Source: a bacterium
Lineage (GTDB): Bacteria > Vulcanimicrobiota > Xenobia > Xenobiales > JADMJV01
Assembly (NCBI GenBank): GCA_018780265.1
Contig: JADMJV010000096.1
Span: 39,154 to 103,153, forward strand
DNA: 64,000 nt
Reading direction: 5' to 3'
A program made the position numbers and the translations under genes. The notes under the pieces were generated by a model. The model was not told the origin of the DNA and did no database searches. It saw nothing but the letters and a program-made list of their open reading frames with translations. How positions within the stretch are numbered: position 1 is the first letter of the stretch; each line of letters starts with the position of its first letter. Below are positions 10,010-19,148 of this stretch, in pieces.

Positions 10010-10163
10010 CATTTTGCGGCTGACCTTGCATAACGCGAGAGCCGCTGCAGTCCTACAGAATTAGGAAAGGGGTTTCTTACAACAGTACCCCAACGACAGG
10101 CTCGCCTGTGGTTCGCTCCTGGTTCTGCAGAACCTCGATAGCCGAACCAAGGGGAGTTTTTTT
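10010..10163 (+). promoter_or_regulatory. 5' leader of rpsL
   Basis: The predicted untranslated leader contains two small inverted repeats: ACAGG-loop-CCTGT at 10096-10109 and GGTTC-TGCA-GAACC at 10121-10134. The ribosome site GGGGAG at 10151-10156 is followed by seven T before the ATG. A leader this long with stems ahead of the ribosome site could host autoregulation by an r-protein. In E. coli S7 represses this operon at the rpsL-rpsG junction, so the mechanism here is inference. Confidence 0.4.
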
Positions 10164-10613
10164 ATGCCCACTATTAATCAGCTCGTCCGCCGCGGTCGCA
10201 CCACGATTCGCCGCAAGAGCAAGGCCCCGGCGCTGGGTTTCCGTTACAATTCGCTCAAGTTGAAGAGTATCAAGTCGCCAAAGGGCGCCCCCCAGAAGCG
10301 CGGGGTCTGCACCCAAGTGAAGACCGTTACCCCGAAGAAGCCGAACTCGGCACTGCGGAAAGTCGCCCGTGTGCGCCTGACCAACCAGGTTGAGGTTACC
10401 GCCTACATCGGTGGCGTGGGTCACAACCTCCAAGAGCACTCCGTTGTATTGATCCGCGGCGGTCGTGTCAAAGACCTTCCCGGCGTGCGCTACCACATCG
10501 TGCGCGGCACACTGGACACCGCGGGTGTCAACAATCGTCGCCAGGGCCGTTCCAAATACGGATCCAAGCGTCCCAAGCCCGGCCAACCGGCAACCACCGG
10601 CAAGAAAAAGTAA
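10164..10613 (+). CDS. rpsL: 30S ribosomal protein S12
   Basis: Decoding-centre protein of the small subunit. The conserved TPKKPNSALRK and GHNLQEHSVVLIRGGRVKDL blocks are present, with the lysines that confer streptomycin sensitivity in E. coli (Lys42 and Lys87 equivalents). At 149 residues it is about 25 longer than E. coli S12. Roughly 15 extra residues lie between PAL (22-24) and PQKRG (43-47), reading GFRYNSLKLK and so on, and about 10 lie in a basic C-terminal tail. Similar S12 insertions exist in some other phyla, to my memory. It leads the str operon; rpsG follows after 13 nt. Confidence 0.98.
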   Translation: MPTINQLVRRGRTTIRRKSKAPALGFRYNSLKLKSIKSPKGAPQKRGVCTQVKTVTPKKPNSALRKVARVRLTNQVEVTAYIGGVGHNLQEHSVVLIRGGRVKDLPGVRYHIVRGTLDTAGVNNRRQGRSKYGSKRPKPGQPATTGKKK

Positions 10614-10626
10614 TTAGGAGTCGCCT

Positions 10627-11097
10627 ATGCCTCGCAAAGGTCCCGTTCCCCGTCGTGAAATCATCGGGGACCCGAAATACAACAGCAAGAACCTCAGCAA
10701 ATTCATGAACATGATCATGTATTCTGGCAAAAAAGGTCTGGCCGAGCAGATCATTTATGGTAGCCTGGATGTTGTGTCCAAGCGCACTAACAAAGATCCG
10801 CTGGTAATTTTCCAGCAGGCGCTCGACAATACCATGCCGCTGATCGAGGTTCGTCCGCGGCGCGTGGGCGGCGCCACCTACCAGGTGCCCGTCGAAGTTC
10901 GTCAGGAGCGACGTCTCAGCTTGTCTATGCGCTGGCTGATCGGAGCGGCCCGTAACCGTTCCGGTCGCGCCATGATGGACAAGCTGGCCGCCGAGCTGGC
11001 CGATGCCGCTCAGGGCGTGGGTTCGGCCGTCAAGAAGAAGGAAGACACCCACCGTATGGCCGAGGCCAACAAGGCATTCGCCCACTACCGCTGGTAG
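10627..11097 (+). CDS. rpsG: 30S ribosomal protein S7
   Basis: Primary binder of the 16S rRNA 3' domain that nucleates the small-subunit head. It is 156 residues, the normal bacterial length, with a TTAGGAG ribosome site just upstream. Recognisable segments are MPRKGPVPRREI, the beta-hairpin RPRRVGGATYQVPVEV, and the C-terminal MAEANKAFAHYRW. It is the second gene of rpsL-rpsG-fusA-tuf-rpsJ. In E. coli S7 is the operon repressor; nothing here shows whether that holds. Confidence 0.98.
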   Translation: MPRKGPVPRREIIGDPKYNSKNLSKFMNMIMYSGKKGLAEQIIYGSLDVVSKRTNKDPLVIFQQALDNTMPLIEVRPRRVGGATYQVPVEVRQERRLSLSMRWLIGAARNRSGRAMMDKLAAELADAAQGVGSAVKKKEDTHRMAEANKAFAHYRW

Positions 11098-11115
11098 TCT
11101 CACCAAGCCGAGATT

Positions 11116-11147
11116 CAAAAGGGGGGCGGCTACCCGCCCCCCTTTTG
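11116..11147 (+). promoter_or_regulatory. strong hairpin between rpsG and fusA
   Basis: A perfect 14-bp inverted repeat (11116-11129 with 11134-11147, loop CTAC), G/C-rich with four A-U pairs at the base. No U-run follows beyond the TTTT inside the stem. It may act as a weak attenuator or as an mRNA processing or stability element setting relative levels of S7 and EF-G. Confidence 0.55.
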
Positions 11148-11184
11148 GACATAAATCTGTCCTGCCGGACAGGAAAGGATCTGT

Positions 11185-13275
11185 ATGTCCCAGGCACTCA
11201 CCGACCTGTCTAAGGTTCGGAACATTGGAATTGCTGCTCACATCGATGCCGGCAAGACCACCACCACAGAGCGGATTCTCTACTATACCGGTAGGATCCA
11301 CAAGCTGGGTGAGGTTCACGCCGGTGCTGCCACAATGGACTTCATGATCCAGGAAAAAGAGCGCGGTATCACCATTCAGTCTGCGGTTACCGCAGCTCAA
11401 TGGGGCGAGTTCTACATCAACATCATCGACACGCCGGGGCACGTCGACTTCACCATGGAAGTTGAGCGCTCGCTGCGAGTCCTCGACGGCGTGGTGGCGG
11501 TCTTTTGCGCAGTAGCCGGTGTTCAGCCTCAATCCGAAACGGTATGGCGCCAGGCCAATCGCTACTCGGTTCCGCGCATCGCCTACATCAACAAGATGGA
11601 CCGCACCGGGGCCGACTTCTTCAACGTGGTCGAACGATTGCGCGACCGACTCGGCTCCAACGCCGTGCCCGTGCAGATTCCCGTGGGCGAAGAGCAAGAG
11701 CACGTGGGCGTCATCGACTTGGTCCGCCAGAAGGCCATTTTGTACAAAGACGACAGCGGCGTAAACTTTGAAGTCGCGGAAATCCCCGAGAACCTCAAAA
11801 AACTGGCCTCGGAGTGGCGCGACAAGATGGTCGAGGCAGCCGCCGAGGCCAGCGAAGAACTGACCATGAAATTCCTCGAGGGGCAGACACTCAGCGAGGC
11901 GGAGATCGTGGCCGGACTGCGTCAACGCACCATTTCCAACGAAATCGTCCCGGTGGTCTGCGGCAGTTCGTTCAAGAACAAGGGTGTGCAGCCCATGCTC
12001 GACGCCGCCTGCGCCTACCTGCCCAGTCCGCTCGACAAGCCGCCCATTCGGGGCACCAACCCCCACACGGGTCAGCCCATCACGCGTCAGCACAGCGCGG
12101 ACGAACCTCTAGCAGCCCTGGTCTTCAAGATCAGCGGCGACAATTTTATTGGCAAACTCGCCTTTGTGCGCGTCTATAGCGGCGTCCTTAAGGCCAACCA
12201 GGCCGTGGAGAACCCCAGGACCCGCAAACGCGAGCGCGCAGGTAGACTGGTCAAAATGCACGCCGACCATCGCGAGGACGTCAGCGAACTGCGCGCTGGC
12301 GACCTGGGTGCCGTGGTGGGCATCAAGAATTCCACCACCGGCGACACACTCACCAGCGAATCCGACGGGATTCTTCTGGAGACGCTGTTTGTGCCCGAGC
12401 CGGTAATCTCGGTGGCGCTCGAGCCCAAGACCAAGGCCGACCAGGACAAACTGGGCATGGCTTTGAGCAAACTATCCGAGGAAGACCCAACCTTCCGCAC
12501 CTCGACCCACGAGGAAACAGGCCAGACGATGATCGCCGGCATGGGTGAACTTCACCTCGAGATCATCGTCGACCGCTTGCTCCGTGAGTCGGGCGTGGAC
12601 GCCAGTGTGGGCCGGCCTCAAGTGGCTTATAAAGAAGCCATTCGCAACAACGTGCGGGCCGAAGGAAAGTTTATTCGTCAATCCGGCGGACGCGGCCAAT
12701 ATGGCCACGTGTGGTTGGATGTGGGTCCCAACGAGGCCGGCAAGGGTTTCTCGTTTGAAAGCAAAATTGTGGGCGGCGCGATTCCCAAAGAGTACATTGC
12801 ACCCGTGAAAATCGGTGTGGAAGAGGCCTGCTCGGCCGGCGTACTCGGTGGTTATCCCGTAGTCGACGTAAAAGTTGCCCTGGTGGACGGCTCCGTCCAC
12901 CCGGTTGACTCCAACGAAATGGCCTTCAAGATCGCCGGTTCTATGGCGCTCAAGGAGGCTCTCCGACGCAACGACTCCTACCTGAAGGAGCCGATGATGA
13001 AGGTCGAAGTAGTTGTCCCTGATGACTACCTGGGCGACGTCATCGGCGATCTCAACAGTCGTCGTGGCAAAATAGAGGGAATGGATCCGGGACCGGGAGG
13101 GACGCAGGTAATCAACGCCGTCGTTCCGCTGGCCGAAATGTTTGGCTACTCGACCTCTCTCCGCTCCCGAACTCAGGGCCGTGGCAGCTACTCCATGGAG
13201 TTTGCTCGCTACGAAGAGGTCCCCAAAGCGATCCAGGAAACCATCGTTTCTCGCCTCGCCGGCAAGGCTGGGTAA
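11185..13275 (+). CDS. fusA: Elongation factor G
   Basis: GTPase that translocates tRNA and mRNA after peptide transfer and, with RRF, recycles ribosomes. The 696-residue length is standard. The ATG follows an AGGAAAGGA ribosome site. G-domain motifs are AHIDAGKTT (G1, residues 16-24), GITI (G2), DTPGHVDF (G3) and NKMDR (G4). Domain IV and V segments are GGRGQYGHV and the C-terminal MFGYSTSLRSRTQGRGSY. It sits at its usual place in the str operon, 87 nt after rpsG. No duplicate is seen in this window. Confidence 0.98.
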   Translation: MSQALTDLSKVRNIGIAAHIDAGKTTTTERILYYTGRIHKLGEVHAGAATMDFMIQEKERGITIQSAVTAAQWGEFYINIIDTPGHVDFTMEVERSLRVLDGVVAVFCAVAGVQPQSETVWRQANRYSVPRIAYINKMDRTGADFFNVVERLRDRLGSNAVPVQIPVGEEQEHVGVIDLVRQKAILYKDDSGVNFEVAEIPENLKKLASEWRDKMVEAAAEASEELTMKFLEGQTLSEAEIVAGLRQRTISNEIVPVVCGSSFKNKGVQPMLDAACAYLPSPLDKPPIRGTNPHTGQPITRQHSADEPLAALVFKISGDNFIGKLAFVRVYSGVLKANQAVENPRTRKRERAGRLVKMHADHREDVSELRAGDLGAVVGIKNSTTGDTLTSESDGILLETLFVPEPVISVALEPKTKADQDKLGMALSKLSEEDPTFRTSTHEETGQTMIAGMGELHLEIIVDRLLRESGVDASVGRPQVAYKEAIRNNVRAEGKFIRQSGGRGQYGHVWLDVGPNEAGKGFSFESKIVGGAIPKEYIAPVKIGVEEACSAGVLGGYPVVDVKVALVDGSVHPVDSNEMAFKIAGSMALKEALRRNDSYLKEPMMKVEVVVPDDYLGDVIGDLNSRRGKIEGMDPGPGGTQVINAVVPLAEMFGYSTSLRSRTQGRGSYSMEFARYEEVPKAIQETIVSRLAGKAG

Positions 13276-13350
13276 CGAGAACGGCTTTAAACCAGCTGGC
13301 TTCGTACCCAGCGACACTCAAACGAACAATACTGTGGAGGCCATCAACAC

Positions 13351-14553
<1,203 letters not shown>

Positions 14554-14565
14554 AACCCATCCCTG

Positions 14566-14598
14566 ATCAGGGGGCGCCACAATCTGGCGCCCCCTGAT
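14566..14598 (+). promoter_or_regulatory. strong hairpin after tuf
   Basis: A perfect 14-bp stem (14566-14579 with 14585-14598, loop CAATC) starts 12 nt after the tuf stop. The following bases, GCTTGACTCC, contain no U-run. It resembles the rpsG-fusA hairpin in length and in lacking a terminator tail. A processing or attenuation role is likely. Confidence 0.55.
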
Positions 14599-14665
14599 GC
14601 TTGACTCCAGCGAAGGGCTGGAGGTTCTCTAGGAGCAACAGCTCCCCCAATTCCCTGGAGGAAAC

Positions 14666-14977
14666 ATGGCTAAACAACGTATTCGTATCAAGCTGAAGGC
14701 TTATGATCACGTGATTCTCGACGAGTCGTCCGAGAAAATCGTGCAGATTGCCCGCCAAACGGGCGCCAATATCTCGGGTCCAGTGCCCCTACCTACCGAA
14801 AAGAATCGCTACTGCGTGTTGCGCTCTCCCCACGTAGACAAGAAGTCCCGTGAGCACTTTGAGGTGCGCACCCACAAGCGCCTCATCGATATCTACTTCG
14901 ATCCCCAGCAAAAGACCATCGAGCAATTGATGAAGGTAGACCTCCCTGCTGGCGTTGACATCGAAATCAAGGGCTAA
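14666..14977 (+). CDS. rpsJ: 30S ribosomal protein S10
   Basis: Small-subunit head protein, also NusE in transcription antitermination. It is 103 residues, with KQRIRIKLKAYDH, ISGPVPLPT and the C-terminal VDIEIKG, all canonical. An excellent CTGGAGG ribosome site precedes the ATG. It closes the str operon and would normally lead straight into rplC. Here a terminator and about 3.3 kb of unrelated genes intervene, so S10 is transcriptionally separated from the rest of the S10 operon. Confidence 0.98.
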   Translation: MAKQRIRIKLKAYDHVILDESSEKIVQIARQTGANISGPVPLPTEKNRYCVLRSPHVDKKSREHFEVRTHKRLIDIYFDPQQKTIEQLMKVDLPAGVDIEIKG

Positions 14978-15000
14978 ACCACAGCGATTCCGAGTCAATG

Positions 15001-15034
15001 CGGAAGCCTCTCAAGGGGCTTCCGTTTGCTTTTC
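15001..15034 (+). terminator. terminator of the str operon
   Basis: A 10-bp stem (15001-15010 with 15015-15024, one G-T pair, loop TCAA) is followed by TTTGCTTTT. It is 23 nt after the rpsJ stop and has the form of an intrinsic terminator. Confidence 0.88.
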
Positions 15035-15042
15035 AAGAACCC

Positions 15043-15300
15043 GGAGAGAATGTGTTGGCCAGGCGTGCCGCCAACTCAATCGTGCTCGACACTCAACCTG
15101 GAACCGACTTATGCTGTGGCTTGGCAGGCAGACTTTATGCCTTAATTCGAGTATTTCGCGAGACGTCCGATGACCGGCTTAGAACGCTGGCCTTCGAAAT
15201 GGCTCTAGACGGGTTGCGGTGGGCTAGTCTAGTGCTCGCTTGCAGTGACCTTCTCCAAGAGGATCGTCGTGAAATGCCGTTCGTAGGAGGTCAACCTTGA
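15043..15300 (+). pseudogene. C-terminal remnant of a LanC-like protein
   Basis: An open frame of about 85 codons whose translation includes DLCCGLAGRLYALIRVFRET and ends REMPFVGGQP. The CCGLAGRxYAL motif, with helices after it and an EMPF-type tail, matches the last part of LanC-like (lanthionine cyclase fold) domains as I remember them. In that family the CCG/CHG cysteine is a zinc ligand. The preceding hundreds of residues are absent: upstream is the rpsJ terminator. It has no start codon or ribosome site of its own, so I call it a remnant. Its TGA overlaps the TTG start of the next gene, as in a former translationally coupled pair. Family assignment is moderate. Confidence 0.45.
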
Positions 15301-16601
15301 AGTTCACTCTGAAAGTCGCAACCGCTATACTTTTCCTGTCGATGCTCTGGCGAGTGGGTCTGGCAGATGAAGGGGTAGTGGACCTCTCCGGTCAGTGTTG
15401 GGAGTTGCGTCGCCTGAATTCCGAGGGGCACTACCGGGAGGCTGAAGCACAAGCCCGAGTCATTCTGACCGCTCCTGTCCACCGCCTACAATTCTACCGA
15501 TTGAATGTGCTTTTGCATCTTTACGCAGCCTTAGGTAGGCAGGGCAAAGGCGGAAGCGCCCAAGCAGCCTACTGCGATTTCGTGGAAGAGGCAAAGCTGC
15601 GGGGCAAGAATCAGCCGGAAGTCGTCTCACAAATGATCGAGTTGCGACGTCTGGACGACAAGGAGGCCTCAGAACTGTCCCCATTTGCTCTAAAGTCGAC
15701 AGAGACATTAGAGTGTGGTGAGCAACCGACCAGCGACCACGTCAAACTGGACCGGATTATTGATTATTGTAGGGACACCGGCGCTGACAGCGTGATAATC
15801 ATTCAAAACGGCCGACCAGTTGCGAGTTGGAAGTCAAAATACTATAAAGTGCCTGTGGCGACCATGTCTAGCGTGAAGAGCATCACCGCTTTGTTGGTCG
15901 GCATTGCAATTGAAAGGGGTTTACTCAAAGAAGAGGCTCGAGTCGGCGATTTCTTTCCCGACTGGAACTCCGGCTTACGATCTAGTGTAACCGTGAAGTC
16001 CTTGTTGACCATGTCGGCCGGGCTAGACAAGATGAAGTTGGGTCTAGCCATGGCGTCAGCGTCTTCTGGAATCAATGATTTTGTTCTCCACCTGACTCCG
16101 TCGTGGGAAGCAAATTCCAGGTGGTGCTACAGCAACGAGGGAGTTCAGTTGCTTTGCCCAATTCTTGAGGCAGCTACCGGTGAGTCGATAGCCAAGTTTG
16201 CCGAGAAAAACTTGTTCGGACCCATGGGACTCGAGCACACCCGACTGGCGGCGCAGGGCACGGACGGAAAACTCTATGCTGATGCGCAAACGACTATCGA
16301 AGAATTCTCGAGCTTCGGACAGTTGATTCTAGATGGCGGGCGGGTGAACGGCCATCAGTTGATCTCGCAAGCTTGGATAGAAAAGATGCTAACCCCGTGT
16401 CCTCTTAACCCGCAATACGGATATCTTTGGTGGCTTCTGCCCGAGGGAGAAGGATATGCTATGCAAGGGTATCTCAATACTTCATGCTGGGTCTTGCCCG
16501 AGCGCAACCTGGTGATCGCACGAACTCAGAAAGCTCCCTATATTCACGTGAGGCGAGAATTTCAGTTCCACGAGTTGCGCGATCTGCTAACGGAAATCTG
16601 A
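15297..16601 (+). CDS. serine beta-lactamase-like hydrolase, exported
   Basis: Penicillin-binding-protein/class C beta-lactamase fold; such proteins are peptidases, esterases or beta-lactamases. The TTG start at 15297 is supported by GTAGGAGGT at 15283-15291. The first 24 residues form a signal peptide. About 110 residues of helical, possibly TPR-like sequence follow, then the catalytic domain with SxxK in MSSVKSI (nucleophile Ser), YSN in CYSNEG and a C-terminal GYLWW segment. The usual KTG-type third motif is not obvious. Codon use is visibly more A/T-rich and irregular than in the flanking ribosomal genes, which suggests transfer. Substrate is unknown. Confidence 0.8.
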   Translation: MKFTLKVATAILFLSMLWRVGLADEGVVDLSGQCWELRRLNSEGHYREAEAQARVILTAPVHRLQFYRLNVLLHLYAALGRQGKGGSAQAAYCDFVEEAKLRGKNQPEVVSQMIELRRLDDKEASELSPFALKSTETLECGEQPTSDHVKLDRIIDYCRDTGADSVIIIQNGRPVASWKSKYYKVPVATMSSVKSITALLVGIAIERGLLKEEARVGDFFPDWNSGLRSSVTVKSLLTMSAGLDKMKLGLAMASASSGINDFVLHLTPSWEANSRWCYSNEGVQLLCPILEAATGESIAKFAEKNLFGPMGLEHTRLAAQGTDGKLYADAQTTIEEFSSFGQLILDGGRVNGHQLISQAWIEKMLTPCPLNPQYGYLWWLLPEGEGYAMQGYLNTSCWVLPERNLVIARTQKAPYIHVRREFQFHELRDLLTEI

Positions 16602-17082
16602 TCGTGGTCCGGCTCAGCCAAGATCTATTGCAGATGGGACACAGTTTTCCGGACGCCCGCCCATCCTCGACGAACTCGGCCTGGAGGCCGCCATTGACTG
16701 GCTGCTCCAAGAAAACTGCGGCCTCAATGGCATTCCCTGGACCTTTACGCCTGCCGATCAGCCTCTGTGCCTCGACTCCCAAACCCGAGTGACCCTCTTT
16801 CGGCTTTGCCAGGAAGCGGTGGGACTACTCCTTCAAGATGCCGAGTCGTTGCAAGTCAACCTGAGCCGAACCTCCACCGAAATGGGCTTAAGTGTCTCGG
16901 CCCACCGCCAGACCACCGTCGCCAAGAACGGTCAGTTGCTGGCCATCCAGGACCTGACCAAACTGTTAGGAGGAACGTTGCAAGTGGTAACCGACCCGCC
17001 CTCAGCGACCCTCGTGCGGGCGACCTTGCCCATCACCCGACCCAGCCAGGACGACCGCCGCGTCCCCCCTCATTGGGCCTGA
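16591..17082 (+). pseudogene. histidine-kinase C-terminal remnant (NarX/DesK type)
   Basis: The frame open after the stop at 16588-16590 encodes RPPILDELGLEAAIDWLL, the second helix of HisKA_3 dimerisation domains. A degraded HATPase_c domain follows: TRVTLFRLCQEAV at the N-box position, DLTKLLGGTLQVVTD and a final ATLVRATLPI. The phospho-acceptor histidine lies upstream of the retained part and is missing. The DxGxG ATP-binding boxes are not recognisable and a large internal deletion is likely. The frame has no start of its own except an internal GTG at 16789. It overlaps the end of the beta-lactamase-like gene and the convergent protease gene. I read it as a dead fragment of a two-component sensor. 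Confidence 0.5.
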
Positions 17083-17831
17083 CCGCCATATAGCTGCATG
17101 GCGGGGACGGTAGCGGAATACACCCCGTGAGTAGCCCGGGCCATCTCTTCGGCCGACCAATCGGGGTGCTGCTTGGCCAACGCCAGCAGCGACTCATGAG
17201 CCACCTGGTTGGTGGTAATCGGCACGGGCGAAGCCACAATATATTCGCTGACCTCTCGAAGCCTATCCACCACAGCCGGTTGCCCCATAGAACAGGCCTC
17301 CAGAGCCAGCAGAGAAATCTCCTGCCCGGTCGCCTCCTCCGCCTCGCGGATGGCATGACGAAAATCGTCCACACTCATGCGCTGCCCGCGGCTATCGCTG
17401 AGCAGGCCCGCCTCGCCCGCGCCGTGACTCGACACAAAAAGAGCGTATTTCTGGGCCGGGTAGGCCTGCATCGACTGAACCAGAAAATCGCGAAGATGAC
17501 GCCAATCACTGGGGCGAGTCTGATCTGCTGAGCCAATCAGGGGAGAACTGGACTCGGCCGCACTATCTTGCTGGCGCACTTCAAAGGTCTTTTGGCCACG
17601 CCAATTGGTAGCGCTGGCAATAGGGCTCGACCCACCCACCAACCTGGACAGCAAAGACTTAAGGCTCCACTCAGGCTGGCCGCGATAGAGGCTGGCCACC
17701 ACCTGCACCTGGTCCGAGCTGCCCTCGGCGTGCAAACGGGCCAGATTGGCCGTCACCGACTCGCGCAGGTTGTTATCCCCGTTGAGATAGTGCAGAAAGG
17801 TCCATTGCCGTTGAGGCGCGCCGATATTCAC
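17070..17831 (-). CDS. clostripain-family (C11) cysteine peptidase
   Basis: Caspase-like-fold peptidase. It starts at GTG with CAAGG just ahead. The N-terminus reads WTFLHYLNGDNNL, typical of the C11 family. The catalytic His lies in FVSSHGAGEAG and the catalytic Cys in LLALEACSMGQ. At 253 residues it is a short, single-domain form. There is no signal peptide, so it is presumably cytoplasmic. Family members usually cleave after Arg/Lys, but specificity is not visible here. It lies on the opposite strand inside the island splitting the S10 operon, 46 nt from the small glycine-zipper gene, possibly co-transcribed with it. Confidence 0.85.
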   Translation of the reverse strand: MNIGAPQRQWTFLHYLNGDNNLRESVTANLARLHAEGSSDQVQVVASLYRGQPEWSLKSLLSRLVGGSSPIASATNWRGQKTFEVRQQDSAAESSSPLIGSADQTRPSDWRHLRDFLVQSMQAYPAQKYALFVSSHGAGEAGLLSDSRGQRMSVDDFRHAIREAEEATGQEISLLALEACSMGQPAVVDRLREVSEYIVASPVPITTNQVAHESLLALAKQHPDWSAEEMARATHGVYSATVPAMQLYGGQAQ

Positions 17832-17877
17832 CCTTGCAGGATAGTCTCAGCCCCTGAAAATTCCTGGAAACCGATAA

Positions 17878-18198
17878 CTAGTCGCCCGCGCCCATTTTAG
17901 CGCCTATAGCGGCACCTGCCAGACCGCATCCGATCAGGCCAATCGTGACGCCCAGAATGGGATGACCAAAATAGTTGCCGATGGCCGTTCCGCCAATACC
18001 GCCAACCACGGCCCCGCCCGCAAAACCAACGCCGGCTCCGATCATTCCGCCGAGCATCTTGCCCATAAGCTGACCGTCAAACATCTCTTCCTTCTGACCC
18101 GAGATGGAAACCAGATCTTCGGGCCTGCCGGGCTGAAAGCCCGTCCCGCGGCCGCTCAAAGACCGACCGACCTGAGGTGAATAAGATTGAATCTGCAT
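17878..18198 (-). CDS. small glycine-zipper membrane protein
   Basis: I do not recognise a named family. The ATG at 18198 is preceded by GAGGGAGCAG, a better start than the longer open frame. The 106-residue product has a polar N-terminus (GRPEDLVSISGQ) and then a glycine/alanine-rich hydrophobic half with repeated GxxxG spacing (GKMLGGMIGAGVG, GGIGGTAIGNYFG, GLAGAAIGAKMG). That pattern is typical of glycine-zipper proteins that pack in membranes. It is divergent from the rplC promoter and upstream of the clostripain-like gene. Confidence 0.65.
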   Translation of the reverse strand: MQIQSYSPQVGRSLSGRGTGFQPGRPEDLVSISGQKEEMFDGQLMGKMLGGMIGAGVGFAGGAVVGGIGGTAIGNYFGHPILGVTIGLIGCGLAGAAIGAKMGAGD

Positions 18199-18307
18199 GA
18201 CTGCTCCCTCTGACGGGCCTGACCGGCACGTTCTGTAATATTGTGTAACCAAACTACCAGAAGCGGCCTGAAAAGACCCTGAAGACCTTAAAAAATCGAA
18301 CAAAGGG

Positions 18308-18336
18308 TTGACAGACGGGCCAAATCCTCATAAATT
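18308..18336 (+). promoter_or_regulatory. sigma70-type promoter of the S10-spc-alpha unit
   Basis: A perfect TTGACA at 18308-18313, a 17-nt spacer and TAAATT at 18331-18336, 172 nt upstream of rplC. It has the same -35 sequence and spacing as the rpsL promoter. Confidence 0.85.
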
Positions 18337-18371
18337 AGTCGCTCGGCATACGCGCAAGCGGGACCGACTAA

Positions 18372-18423
18372 GCCGGCGAACCTCGCCGGTATAGAAAAGG
18401 GGCTGTCCACCGAACAGCCCCTT
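18372..18423 (+). promoter_or_regulatory. leader hairpins upstream of rplC
   Basis: Two stems fill the predicted leader: CCGGCG/CGCCGG at 18373-18389, and a 10-bp stem at 18397-18406 with 18414-18423 (loop CCACCGA). The second is terminator-like in strength but is followed by AAGCG, not U. In E. coli, L4 binds the S10 leader to cause attenuation and translational repression. These stems are candidates for such a site, by analogy only. Confidence 0.45.
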
Positions 18424-18508
18424 AAGCGCGTTCCCCACCTTTGGGAAATGTAGCACTGGCGCCGCTAGGCACTTTGGCAGTCCTATGCGTCATTTCGAGG
18501 GATAACAT

Positions 18509-19135
18509 ATGAAAGCCATTCTAGGTAAGAAGATTGGGATGACCCAGATCTTCGACCCCACCGGCAACGCCGTGCCCGTCACGGTTTTGGAGGTAGGTCC
18601 CTGTCCGGTCATCCAACGGAAAACCCAAGAGAACGACGGCTATCTGGCCGTCCAGTTGGGCTTTGAAGAAATCGGCGAAGCCCGCGCCAAGAAGATCGTC
18701 ACCAAGCCACGCCGCCAGCACTTTGGCAAGTATGGCAAGCCGATCTTCCGCTACCTCAAAGAGGTGCGAGTTGATAACCTCGAAGCCTTCGGTGACCAGG
18801 TCACCGTCAACATCTTCGACGGCGTCACCAAGGTCGATGTGATTGGAACCTCCAAAGGCAAGGGATTCCAGGGCTGTATGAAGCGTCACAACTTCAACGG
18901 CGGCCCGGCCGGTCACGGCTCCAAGGTTCACCGCCGTCCTGCCTCCACCGGCACCACCCAGATGGGTAGCTTGCCTGGCGGCAAAAAGCCCGGTCAAATG
19001 GGCAACGCCCGCGTCACGGCTCTGGGACTCACCATAGTCCGCCTCGACGCTGAGCGCAATCTCCTGCTCGTCAAAGGCTCCGTACCCGGCCCCAATGGTC
19101 GTCTGGTTACGGTCCGCGAGTCGGGCCGCAAGTAA
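18509..19135 (+). CDS. rplC: 50S ribosomal protein L3
   Basis: Early assembly protein near the peptidyl-transferase centre. It is 208 residues, normal length, starting MKAILGKKIGMTQIFDPTG. The extended loop that reaches the catalytic centre is present (GGPAGHGSKVHRRPASTG). This is the first gene of the large r-protein unit because S10 has been separated from it. It precedes rplD by 13 nt with an AAGGAGA site at the junction. Confidence 0.98.
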   Translation: MKAILGKKIGMTQIFDPTGNAVPVTVLEVGPCPVIQRKTQENDGYLAVQLGFEEIGEARAKKIVTKPRRQHFGKYGKPIFRYLKEVRVDNLEAFGDQVTVNIFDGVTKVDVIGTSKGKGFQGCMKRHNFNGGPAGHGSKVHRRPASTGTTQMGSLPGGKKPGQMGNARVTALGLTIVRLDAERNLLLVKGSVPGPNGRLVTVRESGRK

Positions 19136-19148
19136 GGAGACGACGCAA

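Noticed and set aside
10528..12093. 521-codon minus-strand frame opposite fusA
   Set aside because: Antisense shadow of a certain gene; composition follows the complement of EF-G codons and no family is recognisable.
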